A stretch of 64,000 nt of DNA from the NCBI RefSeq assembly GCF_026016465.1, contig NZ_CP100390.1, positions 3,330,501-3,394,500 on the forward strand, read 5' to 3'. The position numbers and the translations under genes are program-made. Origin of the DNA: Alkalimarinus alittae (GTDB lineage: Bacteria; Pseudomonadota; Gammaproteobacteria; Pseudomonadales; Oleiphilaceae). The notes beneath the pieces are model-generated. The model saw nothing but the letters and a program-made list of their open reading frames with translations. It had not been told where the DNA came from and did no database searches. This document shows, one piece after another, positions 20,858 through 29,531 of the stretch. How positions within the stretch are numbered: position 1 is the first letter of the stretch; the number at the start of each line of letters is the position of its first letter.

Positions 20858-22474
20858 ATGCCAGTATTACAATCACAAATCGATACTCATTCAAATGAGT
20901 TTCAAGAGAATTCTGAAGCAATGCAAGCCTGCATTGATGAGTTTCGTGCAGTCGAGCAAAAAGTTCTAGATAAAGCCAATGAGTCAAAAGCTAAGATTCA
21001 TAAGCGCGGTAAGCTACTGCCCAGAGAGAGACTAAGACTATTACTTGATCGCGGTGCCCCCTTTCTTGAGATCTGCCCTTTAGCGGGCTATAAAATGCAC
21101 GACGACAAAGACGGCTCTATGGCGGGTGGCGGCGTTATCTCAGGCATTGGTTATGTAGAGGGCGTTCGTTGCCTCATTATGGCGAGCAACAGTGCGATCA
21201 AAGGTGGCACGATATCTCCTGCGGGGCTCGATAAATCATTGCGCGTTCAAGAAATCGCAAGAGAGAATAAACTCCCCATTGTCACCCTAGCAGAAAGTGG
21301 CGGGGCCAACTTAAACTATGCCACCGATATATTTGTTCAAGGTGCGCGTGGTTTTGCCAACCAGGCAAGACTCTCAGCCGCAGGAATACCGCAGATCACC
21401 ATCGTACACGGCAACGCGACCGCCGGGGGGGCCTATCAACCAGGCCTGTCTGACTACAATGTCGTGATTAAAGACCAATCAAAAATGTTTCTGGCGGGCC
21501 CTCCGCTACTTAAAGCGGCTACCGGTGAAGTCGCGACTGACGAAGAACTCGGTGGCGCCGATATGCACGCCAGTATTGCGGGAACCGCTGAGTACATGGC
21601 TGAAGATGACTCAGATGGCATCCGCATAGCGCGAGAAATAGTTCGAAGCATCCCTTGGAATGAGCAACTTCCTCCTAAAACATCCAAGCAATGGAAAGCG
21701 CCACTGTACTCGCCAAAAGAGTTAATAGGCGTTGTACCGAGTGACGCCAAGCGCCCTTACGATGTACGGGAAGTTATTGCGCGCATTGCTGATGGTTCTG
21801 AGTTTCTAGACTTTAAACCGTTATTCGACAATCAAACTGTTTGCGGTCATATCACTATAGAAGGACACGCCTGCGGCATCATCGGCAATAACGGCCCTAT
21901 CACCCCTAAAGGCGCCGCCAAAGCAGCGCAGTTTATTCAGCTTTGTGAGCAATCTAATACTGCCATACTGTTTTTTCACAACACCACAGGCTTTATGGTC
22001 GGCACAGACTCAGAGCAAAATGGGGTCATAAAGCACGGCTCAAAAATGCTGCAAGCGGTAGCCAATGCCACAGTACCCAAACTCACCGTTGTTATCGGTG
22101 GCTCTTATGGTGCGGGTAACTACGCCATGTGTGGTCGCGGGCTTGACCCTCGGTTTATATTTGCATGGCCTAACAACCGTACAGCCGTCATGGGTGGCGC
22201 TCAAGCAGGTAAGGTTTTGCGCATAGTGACCGAAGAAAAACATGCCAAGATGGGCAAAGAAGCAGACCCCAAAATGCTAGATATGATTGAACAAGCAACG
22301 GCCCAAAAACTAGACGCTGGCTCAACCCCACTCTACGGCACCGCAAGACTGTGGGATGACGGGTTAATAGACCCGCGCGACACGCGCAGCATTTTAGCCT
22401 ATGTACTCGACATTTGTACCGAAGCAACCGTCAGGCCACTGTGCCCAACCCGTTTCGGCGTTCCAAGATTGTAG
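20858..22474 (+). CDS. atuC: Geranyl-CoA carboxylase, carboxyltransferase (beta) subunit
   Basis: Moves carboxyl from biotin to cis-geranyl-CoA, forming isohexenylglutaconyl-CoA, together with AtuF. It has two crotonase-fold carboxyltransferase halves: the N-terminal acyl-CoA part (RLRLLLDRGAPFLEI, SGGANL) and the C-terminal biotin part (GFMVG, GGSYGAGNYAMCGR, WPNNRTAVMGG). Its 538 aa match methylcrotonyl- and geranyl-CoA carboxylase beta subunits. The atu context selects geranyl-CoA over methylcrotonyl-CoA; no liu genes are present. Its stop codon (22472-22474) lies inside the left end of a 97-bp repeat. Confidence 0.92.
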   Translation: MPVLQSQIDTHSNEFQENSEAMQACIDEFRAVEQKVLDKANESKAKIHKRGKLLPRERLRLLLDRGAPFLEICPLAGYKMHDDKDGSMAGGGVISGIGYVEGVRCLIMASNSAIKGGTISPAGLDKSLRVQEIARENKLPIVTLAESGGANLNYATDIFVQGARGFANQARLSAAGIPQITIVHGNATAGGAYQPGLSDYNVVIKDQSKMFLAGPPLLKAATGEVATDEELGGADMHASIAGTAEYMAEDDSDGIRIAREIVRSIPWNEQLPPKTSKQWKAPLYSPKELIGVVPSDAKRPYDVREVIARIADGSEFLDFKPLFDNQTVCGHITIEGHACGIIGNNGPITPKGAAKAAQFIQLCEQSNTAILFFHNTTGFMVGTDSEQNGVIKHGSKMLQAVANATVPKLTVVIGGSYGAGNYAMCGRGLDPRFIFAWPNNRTAVMGGAQAGKVLRIVTEEKHAKMGKEADPKMLDMIEQATAQKLDAGSTPLYGTARLWDDGLIDPRDTRSILAYVLDICTEATVRPLCPTRFGVPRL

Positions 22475-22567
22475 CCATGATGTAAGGAGGCACGACTGAA
22501 ATCAAGGACGTGGCAGCTGCGGAGTGCAGAGCCCACCCCTGATTTCGCGTTGATGCATCAAGGCTAC
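22471..22567. repeat. Interspersed repeat, copy 1 (atuC-atuD gap)
   Basis: A 97-bp element whose ends are near-perfect inverted repeats (GTAGCCATGATG and CATCAAGGCTAC), with an inner pair AATCAAGG / CCCTGATT. It is clearly related along its length to the copy at 23800-23895 (shared AAGGAGGCACGACTG and TGCGGA blocks). The left end includes the atuC stop codon. Transcribed, it would fold into a long stem that could affect message stability. Confidence 0.85.
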
Positions 22568-22620
22568 AAGGGCTGCTAAACGACTAGAACAAGAAATATT
22601 AAAAATATAAGGTAATCACC

Positions 22621-23781
22621 ATGCTATTTACACAAGAACACAACGAACTTCGCCGTACCGTAAAGAACTTTGTAGAAAACGAAATAAACCCGTATTGCGA
22701 CGAATGGGAAGCAGCAGGCACTTTCCCCATGCGAGCACTATTCAAAAAAATGGGTGACCTCGGTTTATTGGGTATAAGCAAGCCAGAAGAGTATGGTGGC
22801 ATGGGGCTTGATTACAGCTATAACATTGTCGCAGCTGAAGCATTAGGCGCCGCCCATTGTGGTGGGGTACCGCTAGCGATTGGCGTTCAAACCGATATGT
22901 GCACACCTGCCCTAGCACGCTTTGGTTCAGATGAACTACGTAAAGAATTTCTTGCACCTGCTATTGCAGGCGACATGATCGGCTGTATTGGTGTGAGTGA
23001 GCCCGGTGCGGGTTCTGACGTCGCAGGTCTTAAAACAACCGCTAAAAAAGACGGTGATGATTACATCATCAACGGCACAAAAATGTGGATTACCAACGCT
23101 CCAAGTGCTGACTTTATCTGCCTGTTAGCTAACACCTCTGACGACAAACCACATATCAACAAATCACTCATCGTAGTACCGATGAACACACCTGGTATCA
23201 CCGTTGCGCCAAAGCTTGAAAAGATGGGGATGCGTTCATCTGAAACCGCACAGGTATTTTTCGACGATGTGCGTGTTCCTCAGCGTAACCGTATCGGTAA
23301 CGAAGGTATGGGCTTCATGATGCAGATGATGCAGTTCCAAGAAGAACGCATGTTTGGTGCTGCTAACACGCTCATGGGGCTTGAAGGCTGCGTGAACAAG
23401 ACTATCGCCTACTGTAAAGAGCGTGAAACTTTCGGGCAACCGCTAATCAACAATCAAGTGATTCACTTCCGTCTTGCTGAGTTGCAAACTGAAATAGAAG
23501 CCTTACGCGCCTTAACCTACCACTCAGTTGAACTTTATCTCAGCGGTAAAGATGCAACACGATTAGCCTCGATGGCAAAACTAAAAGCCGGCCGACTCGG
23601 CCGTGAAGTAACGGATGCGTGCCTACAGTATTGGGGCGGTATGGGCTACATGTGGGACAACCCTATTTCTCGTTGCATGCGCGATATTCGTTTAGTGTCG
23701 ATTGGTGGTGGTGCAGACGAGATCATGTTGGGCATTATTTGTAAGATGATGGGGATTCTGCCGGGTAAGAAAAAGAAGTAA
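22621..23781 (+). CDS. atuD: Citronellyl-CoA dehydrogenase (acyl-CoA dehydrogenase family)
   Basis: FAD enzyme that introduces the alpha-beta double bond into citronellyl-CoA to give geranyl-CoA. Family signatures: GCIGVSEPGAGSDVAG (about 120-135), TKMWITNAP, KMGMRSSETAQVFFDDVRVP, ETFGQPL and QYWGGMGYM. At the position of the common catalytic EGT loop the sequence reads GGGADEIM, so the base is not there. A Glu in FQEERMFG aligns by eye with the catalytic Glu of isovaleryl-CoA dehydrogenase (inference). AAGG stands upstream of the ATG. The gene is bracketed by two copies of the 97-bp repeat but keeps its place in the atu order. Confidence 0.9.
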   Translation: MLFTQEHNELRRTVKNFVENEINPYCDEWEAAGTFPMRALFKKMGDLGLLGISKPEEYGGMGLDYSYNIVAAEALGAAHCGGVPLAIGVQTDMCTPALARFGSDELRKEFLAPAIAGDMIGCIGVSEPGAGSDVAGLKTTAKKDGDDYIINGTKMWITNAPSADFICLLANTSDDKPHINKSLIVVPMNTPGITVAPKLEKMGMRSSETAQVFFDDVRVPQRNRIGNEGMGFMMQMMQFQEERMFGAANTLMGLEGCVNKTIAYCKERETFGQPLINNQVIHFRLAELQTEIEALRALTYHSVELYLSGKDATRLASMAKLKAGRLGREVTDACLQYWGGMGYMWDNPISRCMRDIRLVSIGGGADEIMLGIICKMMGILPGKKKK

Positions 23782-23799
23782 ACCCAAAGCACCCCCCCC

Positions 23800-23895
23800 G
23801 TAGCCGTGATGCAAGGAGGCACGACTGGAATCAAGGAAATGGCCACTGCGGAATGCAGAACCAACCCTGATTACGCTTCGCTATATCAAGGCTAC
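23800..23895. repeat. Interspersed repeat, copy 2 (atuD-atuE gap)
   Basis: A 96-bp element with GTAGCCGTGATG at the left and ATATCAAGGCTAC at the right, and inner AATCAAGG / CCCTGATT arms. It is in the same orientation as copy 1 and begins 18 bp after the atuD stop. The inner GATTACGCTTCGCTA segment resembles a type of intergenic repeat common in proteobacteria. Confidence 0.85.
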
Positions 23896-23933
23896 ATCGA
23901 ATGATACTTGGCAAATTATTAAATGGTTAAACT

Positions 23934-24740
23934 ATGAATTTACCCACAACCGAAACATTACTTTTAGAACAAAAAGACCACGCGCTACACATCACACTCA
24001 ACCGCCCCAAAGCTCGCAATGCCATGAGCCTACAAATGGTGCATGAGCTAATGGCGGTATTTGAAAGCATTAAAGATGACCGCTCAGTGCGTGCCGTAGT
24101 CTTGCGAGGCGCAGACGGTCATTTCTGTGCTGGCGGTGATATTAAAGACATGGCGGGAGCACGCGCAGCCGCCAGCAACGCAGACGAACAGAATGACCCG
24201 TATTACAACCTCAACCGCGAGTTTGGCCGTATGCTTACGCAGGTTAATAGCGCGCCACAAGTGGTGATCGCGGTAACAGAAGGGGCGGTACTTGGAGGCG
24301 GCTTTGGTTTGGTCTGTGTGTCGGATGTAGCCATTACGGCAGAGTCAGCAAAATTTGGCTTGCCTGAAACCGGGCTAGGTATTCCACCCGCACAAATTGC
24401 CCCCTTTGTAGTTAACCGCATTGGGTTAACCCAAACTAGGCGGCTAGCATTATTAGGGGCTCGTTTTGATGGCACCGAGGCCGCTAGATTGGGCATTGTT
24501 CACACCGTGTGCAGCGACGAAGACATCGAACAGGAACTTGAAGCAGTACTGACTCAAGTTAAACGCTGCGCTCCCGAAGCAAACATCATCACTAAAGCGC
24601 TTATTTTATCCGTCGGTAACGATGAGCTAGACAACGTTCTTGACCACGCAGCAAGGTCTTTTTCTGACTGTGTGCAAGGTAAAGAAGGGCAAGAAGGCAC
24701 GATGGCGTTTATACAAAAGCGTCGCCCCAACTGGGCTTAG
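23934..24740 (+). CDS. atuE: Isohexenylglutaconyl-CoA hydratase
   Basis: Crotonase-family hydratase that adds water to isohexenylglutaconyl-CoA, the product of geranyl-CoA carboxylase. The enoyl-CoA hydratase pattern is visible: NRPKARNAMS, HFCAGGDIKDM (first oxyanion strand), AVLGGGFGLVCVSDVAI (second oxyanion strand) and FGLPETGLGIPP, which places Glu residues near the active site. Length is 268 aa. Substrate choice comes from the cluster, not from the sequence alone. Atu order is kept, with atuF 27 bp downstream. Confidence 0.9.
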   Translation: MNLPTTETLLLEQKDHALHITLNRPKARNAMSLQMVHELMAVFESIKDDRSVRAVVLRGADGHFCAGGDIKDMAGARAAASNADEQNDPYYNLNREFGRMLTQVNSAPQVVIAVTEGAVLGGGFGLVCVSDVAITAESAKFGLPETGLGIPPAQIAPFVVNRIGLTQTRRLALLGARFDGTEAARLGIVHTVCSDEDIEQELEAVLTQVKRCAPEANIITKALILSVGNDELDNVLDHAARSFSDCVQGKEGQEGTMAFIQKRRPNWA

Positions 24741-24767
24741 AATGCGTAAAAAGCAAGGAACATAACC

Positions 24768-26771
24768 ATGTCTCTAAAATGCAATTTTTCTAAAGTGCTC
24801 GTGGCAAACCGTGGTGAGATAGCAGTACGCGTTATTCGTACCGCTAAAAGCCTAGGGTTTAAAACGGTCGCCGTGTATAGCGAAGCCGATGCCAACACGC
24901 CGCACGTTAAAGCAGCAGACGAAGCCGTCTGCATTGGAGCTGCATCGGTCAGTGAATCTTACCTTGTGATGAATAAAATCATCGACGCCGCCAAGCTAAC
25001 GGGGGCCGATGCAATTCATCCGGGTTATGGTTTTTTATCTGAAAATGCTGACTTTGCTCGCATATGCCACAAAGAGGCTATCGAGTTTATAGGCCCACCG
25101 ACTGACGCGATATCATTAATGGGCAACAAGCGGCTCTCCAAGATTGCGATGATAAAGGCCGACGTGCCATGTATTCCGGGTTACGAAGGCGAAGATCAAG
25201 ATGAAGCAACCCTGATGAGCGAAGCTAAGCGAATAGGCTTTCCGGTCATGATTAAAGCCTCTGCCGGTGGTGGTGGTCGAGGAATGCGCTTAGTTCATGA
25301 GGAATCGGAGCTTGCAGCGCAAATAAAAACAGCCCGTTCAGAGGCTGAAAATGCGTTTGGCAATGACGAGTTAATTTTAGAAAAAGCGGTTATTAAACCA
25401 CGCCACATTGAAATTCAAGTATTTGCTGATAAATATGGCAACGTCGTTTACTTAGGTGAGCGTGACTGCTCGATTCAGCGCCGCCATCAAAAAGTCGTCG
25501 AAGAAGCGCCGTCCCCCTTTGTTGATGAAGTGTTAAGGCAACGCATGGGAGAAGCCGCTTGTCAGGCCGCTAGATCTTGCCAATATGTCGGTGCAGGGAC
25601 GGTAGAGTTTTTGGTTGACGCCGACAAAAACTTTTACTTTCTAGAGATGAACACGCGATTACAGGTTGAACACCCTGTGACCGAATTAGTGACAGGCACA
25701 GACCTAGTCGCTTGGCAACTCAATGTCGCGGCGGGGGCTACACTGCCACTCACTCAAGAAGATATTACAATAACTGGGCACGCCATTGAGGTTCGGCTTT
25801 ATGCAGAAGACCCTCGACAGAATTTTATGCCTCAAACGGGGCAGATCAAACGTTGGACACCGGCAAGAGGAGACGGCATTCGCATAGATTCAGGCATTAA
25901 AACTGGACAGACCATCACCCCTCATTATGACCCGATGCTAGCAAAAGTCATCGCCTATGGCAGCAATCGAGAAGAAGCAAGACGTCGATTAGCCCGCGCA
26001 ATTGAAGAAAGCACATTGTTAGGTGTTGCGGTTAATAGTGAGTTTTTATCTCATGTTATTCAGCATGATACGTTTATTGATGGCAAGGCAACTACCGCAT
26101 TTATTGAAGAAGACTTTGGTCAACATAGCACTATGTCTATTGCACCCGCGGATAAACTAGCCACCGCACTTGCAAGCGTCATTCTTTATAATCAGCGTCA
26201 TATAGATGCAGGTTACAGCCCTGCGCTAAGTGGCTGGCAAAATTCGAACCCAACCCCTTGGCCTTATGAGCTACGCTGTGGTGATGCACGCTTAGAAGTC
26301 ACCCTCAGTGAAGACGACCAACACTTTGTCATCAACGAAGACTCAAGCGCTGACCAGCCAACGGCCACCATTGAGCTAAAGGTTATTAAGCAAACCAAGC
26401 AACAAGTGACCTTTATCTATAATGGTATCAGGCAGCGCTGTGAGTACTTACTAGAAGGCGACGAGGTTTACCTTAGAGTCGGCACCGGCTATCACCATTA
26501 TACCGACCTAACGCATGAGGTAGCCGTCGGCGATGATTCAGCGGGGTCTGGCAAAATAGCCGCAAGCATGGATGGCGCGATTATCGACGTACTAGCTAAG
26601 ATTGGCGATATCGTCGAAAAAGGGCAAACATTAGTCATGCTAGAAGCTATGAAAATGGAGCACCCATTGAAGTCGGATGTGAGTGGTACCGTCGAATCAA
26701 TCGCCGTACAAGCCGGCGACCAGGTTAAGATTCGACAATTATTAGTCACCGTGACCCCCGATGAAGAGTAA
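24768..26771 (+). CDS. atuF: Geranyl-CoA carboxylase, biotin-carrying (alpha) subunit
   Basis: Carboxylates biotin with ATP and bicarbonate and hands it to AtuC. Biotin carboxylase domain (residues ~5-450): VANRGEIAVRVIRTAK, HPGYGFLSENADFA, ATP-grasp loop KASAGGGGRGMR, QRRHQKVVEEAP and EMNTRLQVEHPVTE. A middle beta region follows, then a biotinyl domain (~595-665) with Lys629 in EAMKMEHP. At 667 aa it is the normal size for such alpha subunits. AAGGA precedes the ATG. Together with atuC it makes the complete enzyme. Confidence 0.93.
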   Translation: MSLKCNFSKVLVANRGEIAVRVIRTAKSLGFKTVAVYSEADANTPHVKAADEAVCIGAASVSESYLVMNKIIDAAKLTGADAIHPGYGFLSENADFARICHKEAIEFIGPPTDAISLMGNKRLSKIAMIKADVPCIPGYEGEDQDEATLMSEAKRIGFPVMIKASAGGGGRGMRLVHEESELAAQIKTARSEAENAFGNDELILEKAVIKPRHIEIQVFADKYGNVVYLGERDCSIQRRHQKVVEEAPSPFVDEVLRQRMGEAACQAARSCQYVGAGTVEFLVDADKNFYFLEMNTRLQVEHPVTELVTGTDLVAWQLNVAAGATLPLTQEDITITGHAIEVRLYAEDPRQNFMPQTGQIKRWTPARGDGIRIDSGIKTGQTITPHYDPMLAKVIAYGSNREEARRRLARAIEESTLLGVAVNSEFLSHVIQHDTFIDGKATTAFIEEDFGQHSTMSIAPADKLATALASVILYNQRHIDAGYSPALSGWQNSNPTPWPYELRCGDARLEVTLSEDDQHFVINEDSSADQPTATIELKVIKQTKQQVTFIYNGIRQRCEYLLEGDEVYLRVGTGYHHYTDLTHEVAVGDDSAGSGKIAASMDGAIIDVLAKIGDIVEKGQTLVMLEAMKMEHPLKSDVSGTVESIAVQAGDQVKIRQLLVTVTPDEE

Positions 26772-26826
26772 TGTTCACGTAAACCAATTATGTTAAGCGT
26801 TTTATTGAAATAAAGGACAGCATGTA

Positions 26827-27660
26827 ATGGCAAACTTGAAAGGAAAAACCATTGTAATTACCGGCGCAAGTCGAGGTATCGGTCGTGAAATTGCGCTTAA
26901 ATGTGCACAAGATGGTGCCAACATCGCGATACTAGCAAAATCCGTCGACGCGCACCCTAAACTACCTGGCACCATTCATACCGTAGCAAAAGAAGTGGAA
27001 GCCGCTGGCGGTAAAGCACTCGCAATTCAGTTAGATGTTCGAGATGATGAAGCAGTAAAAGACGCAATGAAGAAAACCGCCGAGACCTTTGGTGGAATCG
27101 ACGCAGTCATTAACAACGCAGGCGCTATTAAGTTAATGGGCGCTGCTAGCTTACCACTCAAGCGTTTTGACCTGATGACTCAGATAAACTCTCGCGCGGT
27201 ACTATCCACTTTTCAAGCGGCGCTCCCATGGCTTAAAAAATCTGACCATGGGCATATCATTAGCCTATCCCCTCCCATCAACTTAGACCCTAAATGGTTT
27301 GCTCACTACGCGCCTTATACGATTACCAAATATGGTATGTCGATGTTAACCATGGGGCTAGCACAAGAGGTAAAACGACATGGCATTTCGGTTAATTCAT
27401 TATGGCCACAAACAGTTATTTCTACAGCGGCCGTAGAGTTTGAAGGTGGCGGTAAGGCAACCTTAAATAAAGGCAGAACACCTGCCATAATGGCCGATGC
27501 AGCTTATGAAATACTGACCACAGAAAACTGTGAATTAACTGGCGAGTTTTTGATAGATGAAGCATTGCTTAGGGCGCGCGGCGTGACAGATTTTGAGCAG
27601 TACAGATATAACCCAGACAATAACGAACCGCTGATGACAGACCTGTTTGTGACAGAATAA
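26827..27660 (+). CDS. atuG: Short-chain dehydrogenase AtuG (hydroxysteroid DH-like)
   Basis: SDR of the NADP-dependent HSDL2-like type. TGASRGIG (about residues 13-20), NNAG (about 98-101), SLSPP and Y-T-I-T-K (YTITKYGMS, the YxxxK pair) are all present, so unlike AtuB it has a complete active site. Its 277 aa end the atu operon in the order seen in P. aeruginosa, where atuH follows; here a hairpin follows instead. Its step is not firmly known; oxidation of a pathway alcohol is the usual proposal. AGGA lies ahead of the ATG. Confidence 0.88.
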   Translation: MANLKGKTIVITGASRGIGREIALKCAQDGANIAILAKSVDAHPKLPGTIHTVAKEVEAAGGKALAIQLDVRDDEAVKDAMKKTAETFGGIDAVINNAGAIKLMGAASLPLKRFDLMTQINSRAVLSTFQAALPWLKKSDHGHIISLSPPINLDPKWFAHYAPYTITKYGMSMLTMGLAQEVKRHGISVNSLWPQTVISTAAVEFEGGGKATLNKGRTPAIMADAAYEILTTENCELTGEFLIDEALLRARGVTDFEQYRYNPDNNEPLMTDLFVTE

Positions 27661-27681
27661 AAAACTTCATATGATGTTGCG

Positions 27682-27716
27682 TATTTAGCCACTCGTATCA
27701 TTACGGTGGCTAAATA
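27682..27716. terminator. Two-way terminator between atuG and maoP
   Basis: Perfect 11-bp arms TATTTAGCCAC (27682-27692) and GTGGCTAAATA (27706-27716) with a 13-base loop, lying 21 bp after the atuG stop and before the convergent maoP stop. Position and symmetry suit termination from both sides. Confidence 0.65.
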
Positions 27717-27736
27717 TTCATACAACAATATTGATA

Positions 27737-28084
27737 TTAATCGTCGTAGACAAAGTCATCTGAAGAATAATCGGTATCACCAATCACATCAGATAAATTA
27801 AACCGTTTTACCGGTACCTTTCTGATCGTCTTTGATAAATATTTAGACCAAGCCTTCTCCACATTTGAGACAGGCTCAACGGTACCTTCAGCCACCTGTA
27901 AAATACGCTGATGCGCTTCATTTTCAGGCTCTATATTTTTATTCACTAATTGTTTAATGGTATACCCGCACTGACTCAAAATATCTGATTCCGCCAAGGT
28001 AAATTCACCCGAACGCCTAAAGCCATGCGGGAAGTTAACCGCATCATAAAACTCACACGATGAAGTAAAAAGTTCAATTGACAT
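27737..28084 (-). CDS. maoP: MaoP (DUF413, macrodomain Ori protein)
   Basis: 115-aa protein of the DUF413/YifE family. The pattern FPHGFRRSGEFTLAE-x-DIL-x-x-x-GY, then E-GTVEPVSNVEKAWSKYL and VKRFNL, follows E. coli MaoP closely. In E. coli, MaoP with the maoS site confines long-range chromosome contacts to the Ori macrodomain. A strong GGAGG site precedes the ATG. In E. coli maoP and hdfR are neighbours; here hdfR is on the same strand, one gene upstream, so the link is kept. It is acidic at the C-terminus (YSSDDFVYDD). Confidence 0.9.
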   Translation of the reverse strand: MSIELFTSSCEFYDAVNFPHGFRRSGEFTLAESDILSQCGYTIKQLVNKNIEPENEAHQRILQVAEGTVEPVSNVEKAWSKYLSKTIRKVPVKRFNLSDVIGDTDYSSDDFVYDD

Positions 28085-28105
28085 GTTCTAATCCTCCAAT
28101 GGAAG

Positions 28106-28435
28106 TTAATCTAGATTTGTTTCACTAAGACAGTTATCGAGTAGCAGTTCATAGTCATAGCTGCTATCTGGATCACTGTCCATTTTTTCTTGAATCATTT
28201 CATCGACCTGTTGATAACAATCAGGTTTAGATGCTTCTATAGCCTCATCAATGTAGGCGCTCTGCTCTGACATACACTGAGAGACAAACTCAGTTGATTC
28301 AGCATCAGGTGTACCATCTTGAACCATAGAAAGACAGTATTCTTTAGCCTGTAAGTGACTTTCGTCTGTATTGTCTGCAGGCGTATTGGCGTAAGCCGAC
28401 GGTATGATAAAAAGGAGCAAAGCAAAGTACTTCAT
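28106..28435 (-). CDS. Small secreted protein of unknown function
   Basis: 109 aa with a signal peptide (MKYFALLLFIIPSAYA, cleavage before N17). The mature part is acidic and rich in Asp, Glu and Ser, with four cysteines spaced through it (EYCLS, SQCMS, PDCYQ, DNCLS), which suggests two disulfides in the periplasm. A GAGGA site is 7 bp from the ATG. It sits between hdfR and maoP, 21 bp ahead of maoP, and may share its message. I do not recognise the family. Confidence 0.75.
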   Translation of the reverse strand: MKYFALLLFIIPSAYANTPADNTDESHLQAKEYCLSMVQDGTPDAESTEFVSQCMSEQSAYIDEAIEASKPDCYQQVDEMIQEKMDSDPDSSYDYELLLDNCLSETNLD

Positions 28436-28542
28436 TAAAAATCCTCATTGAATATTTAAAGGATTATGTATTCGGCTTTGAAAACAGGGAAACTATTTAT
28501 TTTTGTCATTACGATAAAAATTTTTAGTCAATCGTGGTCGCT

Positions 28543-29424
28543 CTATATTTCTATGGTATCCAAACTACTATCTTCTACCGGCACTTCAAGCGACCGGATT
28601 ACATCCAATATCGACTCTATTTCATTTGTATGACTGTTTTCACGATGGTATGTTGCGTATATCTGGCGGGATATGACCGGTGCATCATCCACCTGAAATA
28701 ACGCATCGTCCATATACTCTGCCACCATGCGATAAGGCAGGTACGCGCTGCCGCCATACTTAAAAATAAACTCTAATGCGATACGCGCTAAAGTCGTATG
28801 AAGAACAGGTGGCGATGCATCTGGAAAGTGCTGAGCATAACTCATGTGAAATGACAGCCCCCAATCGACCGACACATACCCCTGAGACATGGCAATCTCT
28901 AACGTCTGGCCGGGTTTATTACAAACCAGTATCAACTCTGCAGGCGAGATCGGCACCGAGATAAGGTCATTCAACTTAGCGGGCTCATAGATCATCGCCA
29001 AATCAATGGTTCTTTCCATTAAGTGTCTAATCAACGTTTCTGGGCCGTGGGCCTCTGCTCTAAGTGCTAACTCAGGAAGAGAGCGATGGGTCACATGCAA
29101 TACATCTTGCATCAACAAGTCCCAAAGTCCACTCGTTGCGCCGAGCGATAATACATATTTTTGACGCTTTTTTAATGAGACATCTTGGCGCGCGCGCTCC
29201 CATGCAATCAGTATCGTTTCTGCATGATTAATTAAGCGTTCGCCGGTGACGGTCAACTGAAGATTATTACGAAGGCGCGTAAATAGTGGCGCACCAAGAA
29301 TGCTCTCAAGTTGTTTTATTCTCGCACTCACAGCGGCTTGGGTAAGGTACAGATTCTCTGCAGCCTTACCAAAATGGCGCGTGTTTTTGACTTCTAAGAA
29401 GGTTCTTAATAGTTCGATATCCAT
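28543..29424 (-). CDS. hdfR: LysR-family regulator HdfR
   Basis: 293-aa LysR-type regulator. The N-terminal helix-turn-helix reads MDIELLRTFLEVKNTRHFGKAAENLY, almost the E. coli HdfR pattern, with LTQAAVSARIKQLE as the recognition helix (about 27-40). The C-terminal effector domain is more divergent. HdfR in enterobacteria represses flhDC and acts on other genes; whether that holds here is unknown. Nearness to maoP supports the name. Confidence 0.86.
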   Translation of the reverse strand: MDIELLRTFLEVKNTRHFGKAAENLYLTQAAVSARIKQLESILGAPLFTRLRNNLQLTVTGERLINHAETILIAWERARQDVSLKKRQKYVLSLGATSGLWDLLMQDVLHVTHRSLPELALRAEAHGPETLIRHLMERTIDLAMIYEPAKLNDLISVPISPAELILVCNKPGQTLEIAMSQGYVSVDWGLSFHMSYAQHFPDASPPVLHTTLARIALEFIFKYGGSAYLPYRMVAEYMDDALFQVDDAPVISRQIYATYHRENSHTNEIESILDVIRSLEVPVEDSSLDTIEI

Positions 29425-29531
29425 GCGGGATACCTTACCATTTAAATACGGTAGGTCTCTACCATGTGGAGATTATAAAATGATGTTTATTCAGCTACTT
29501 GAGACTTATATCATCACAGTATAAGTCGACG

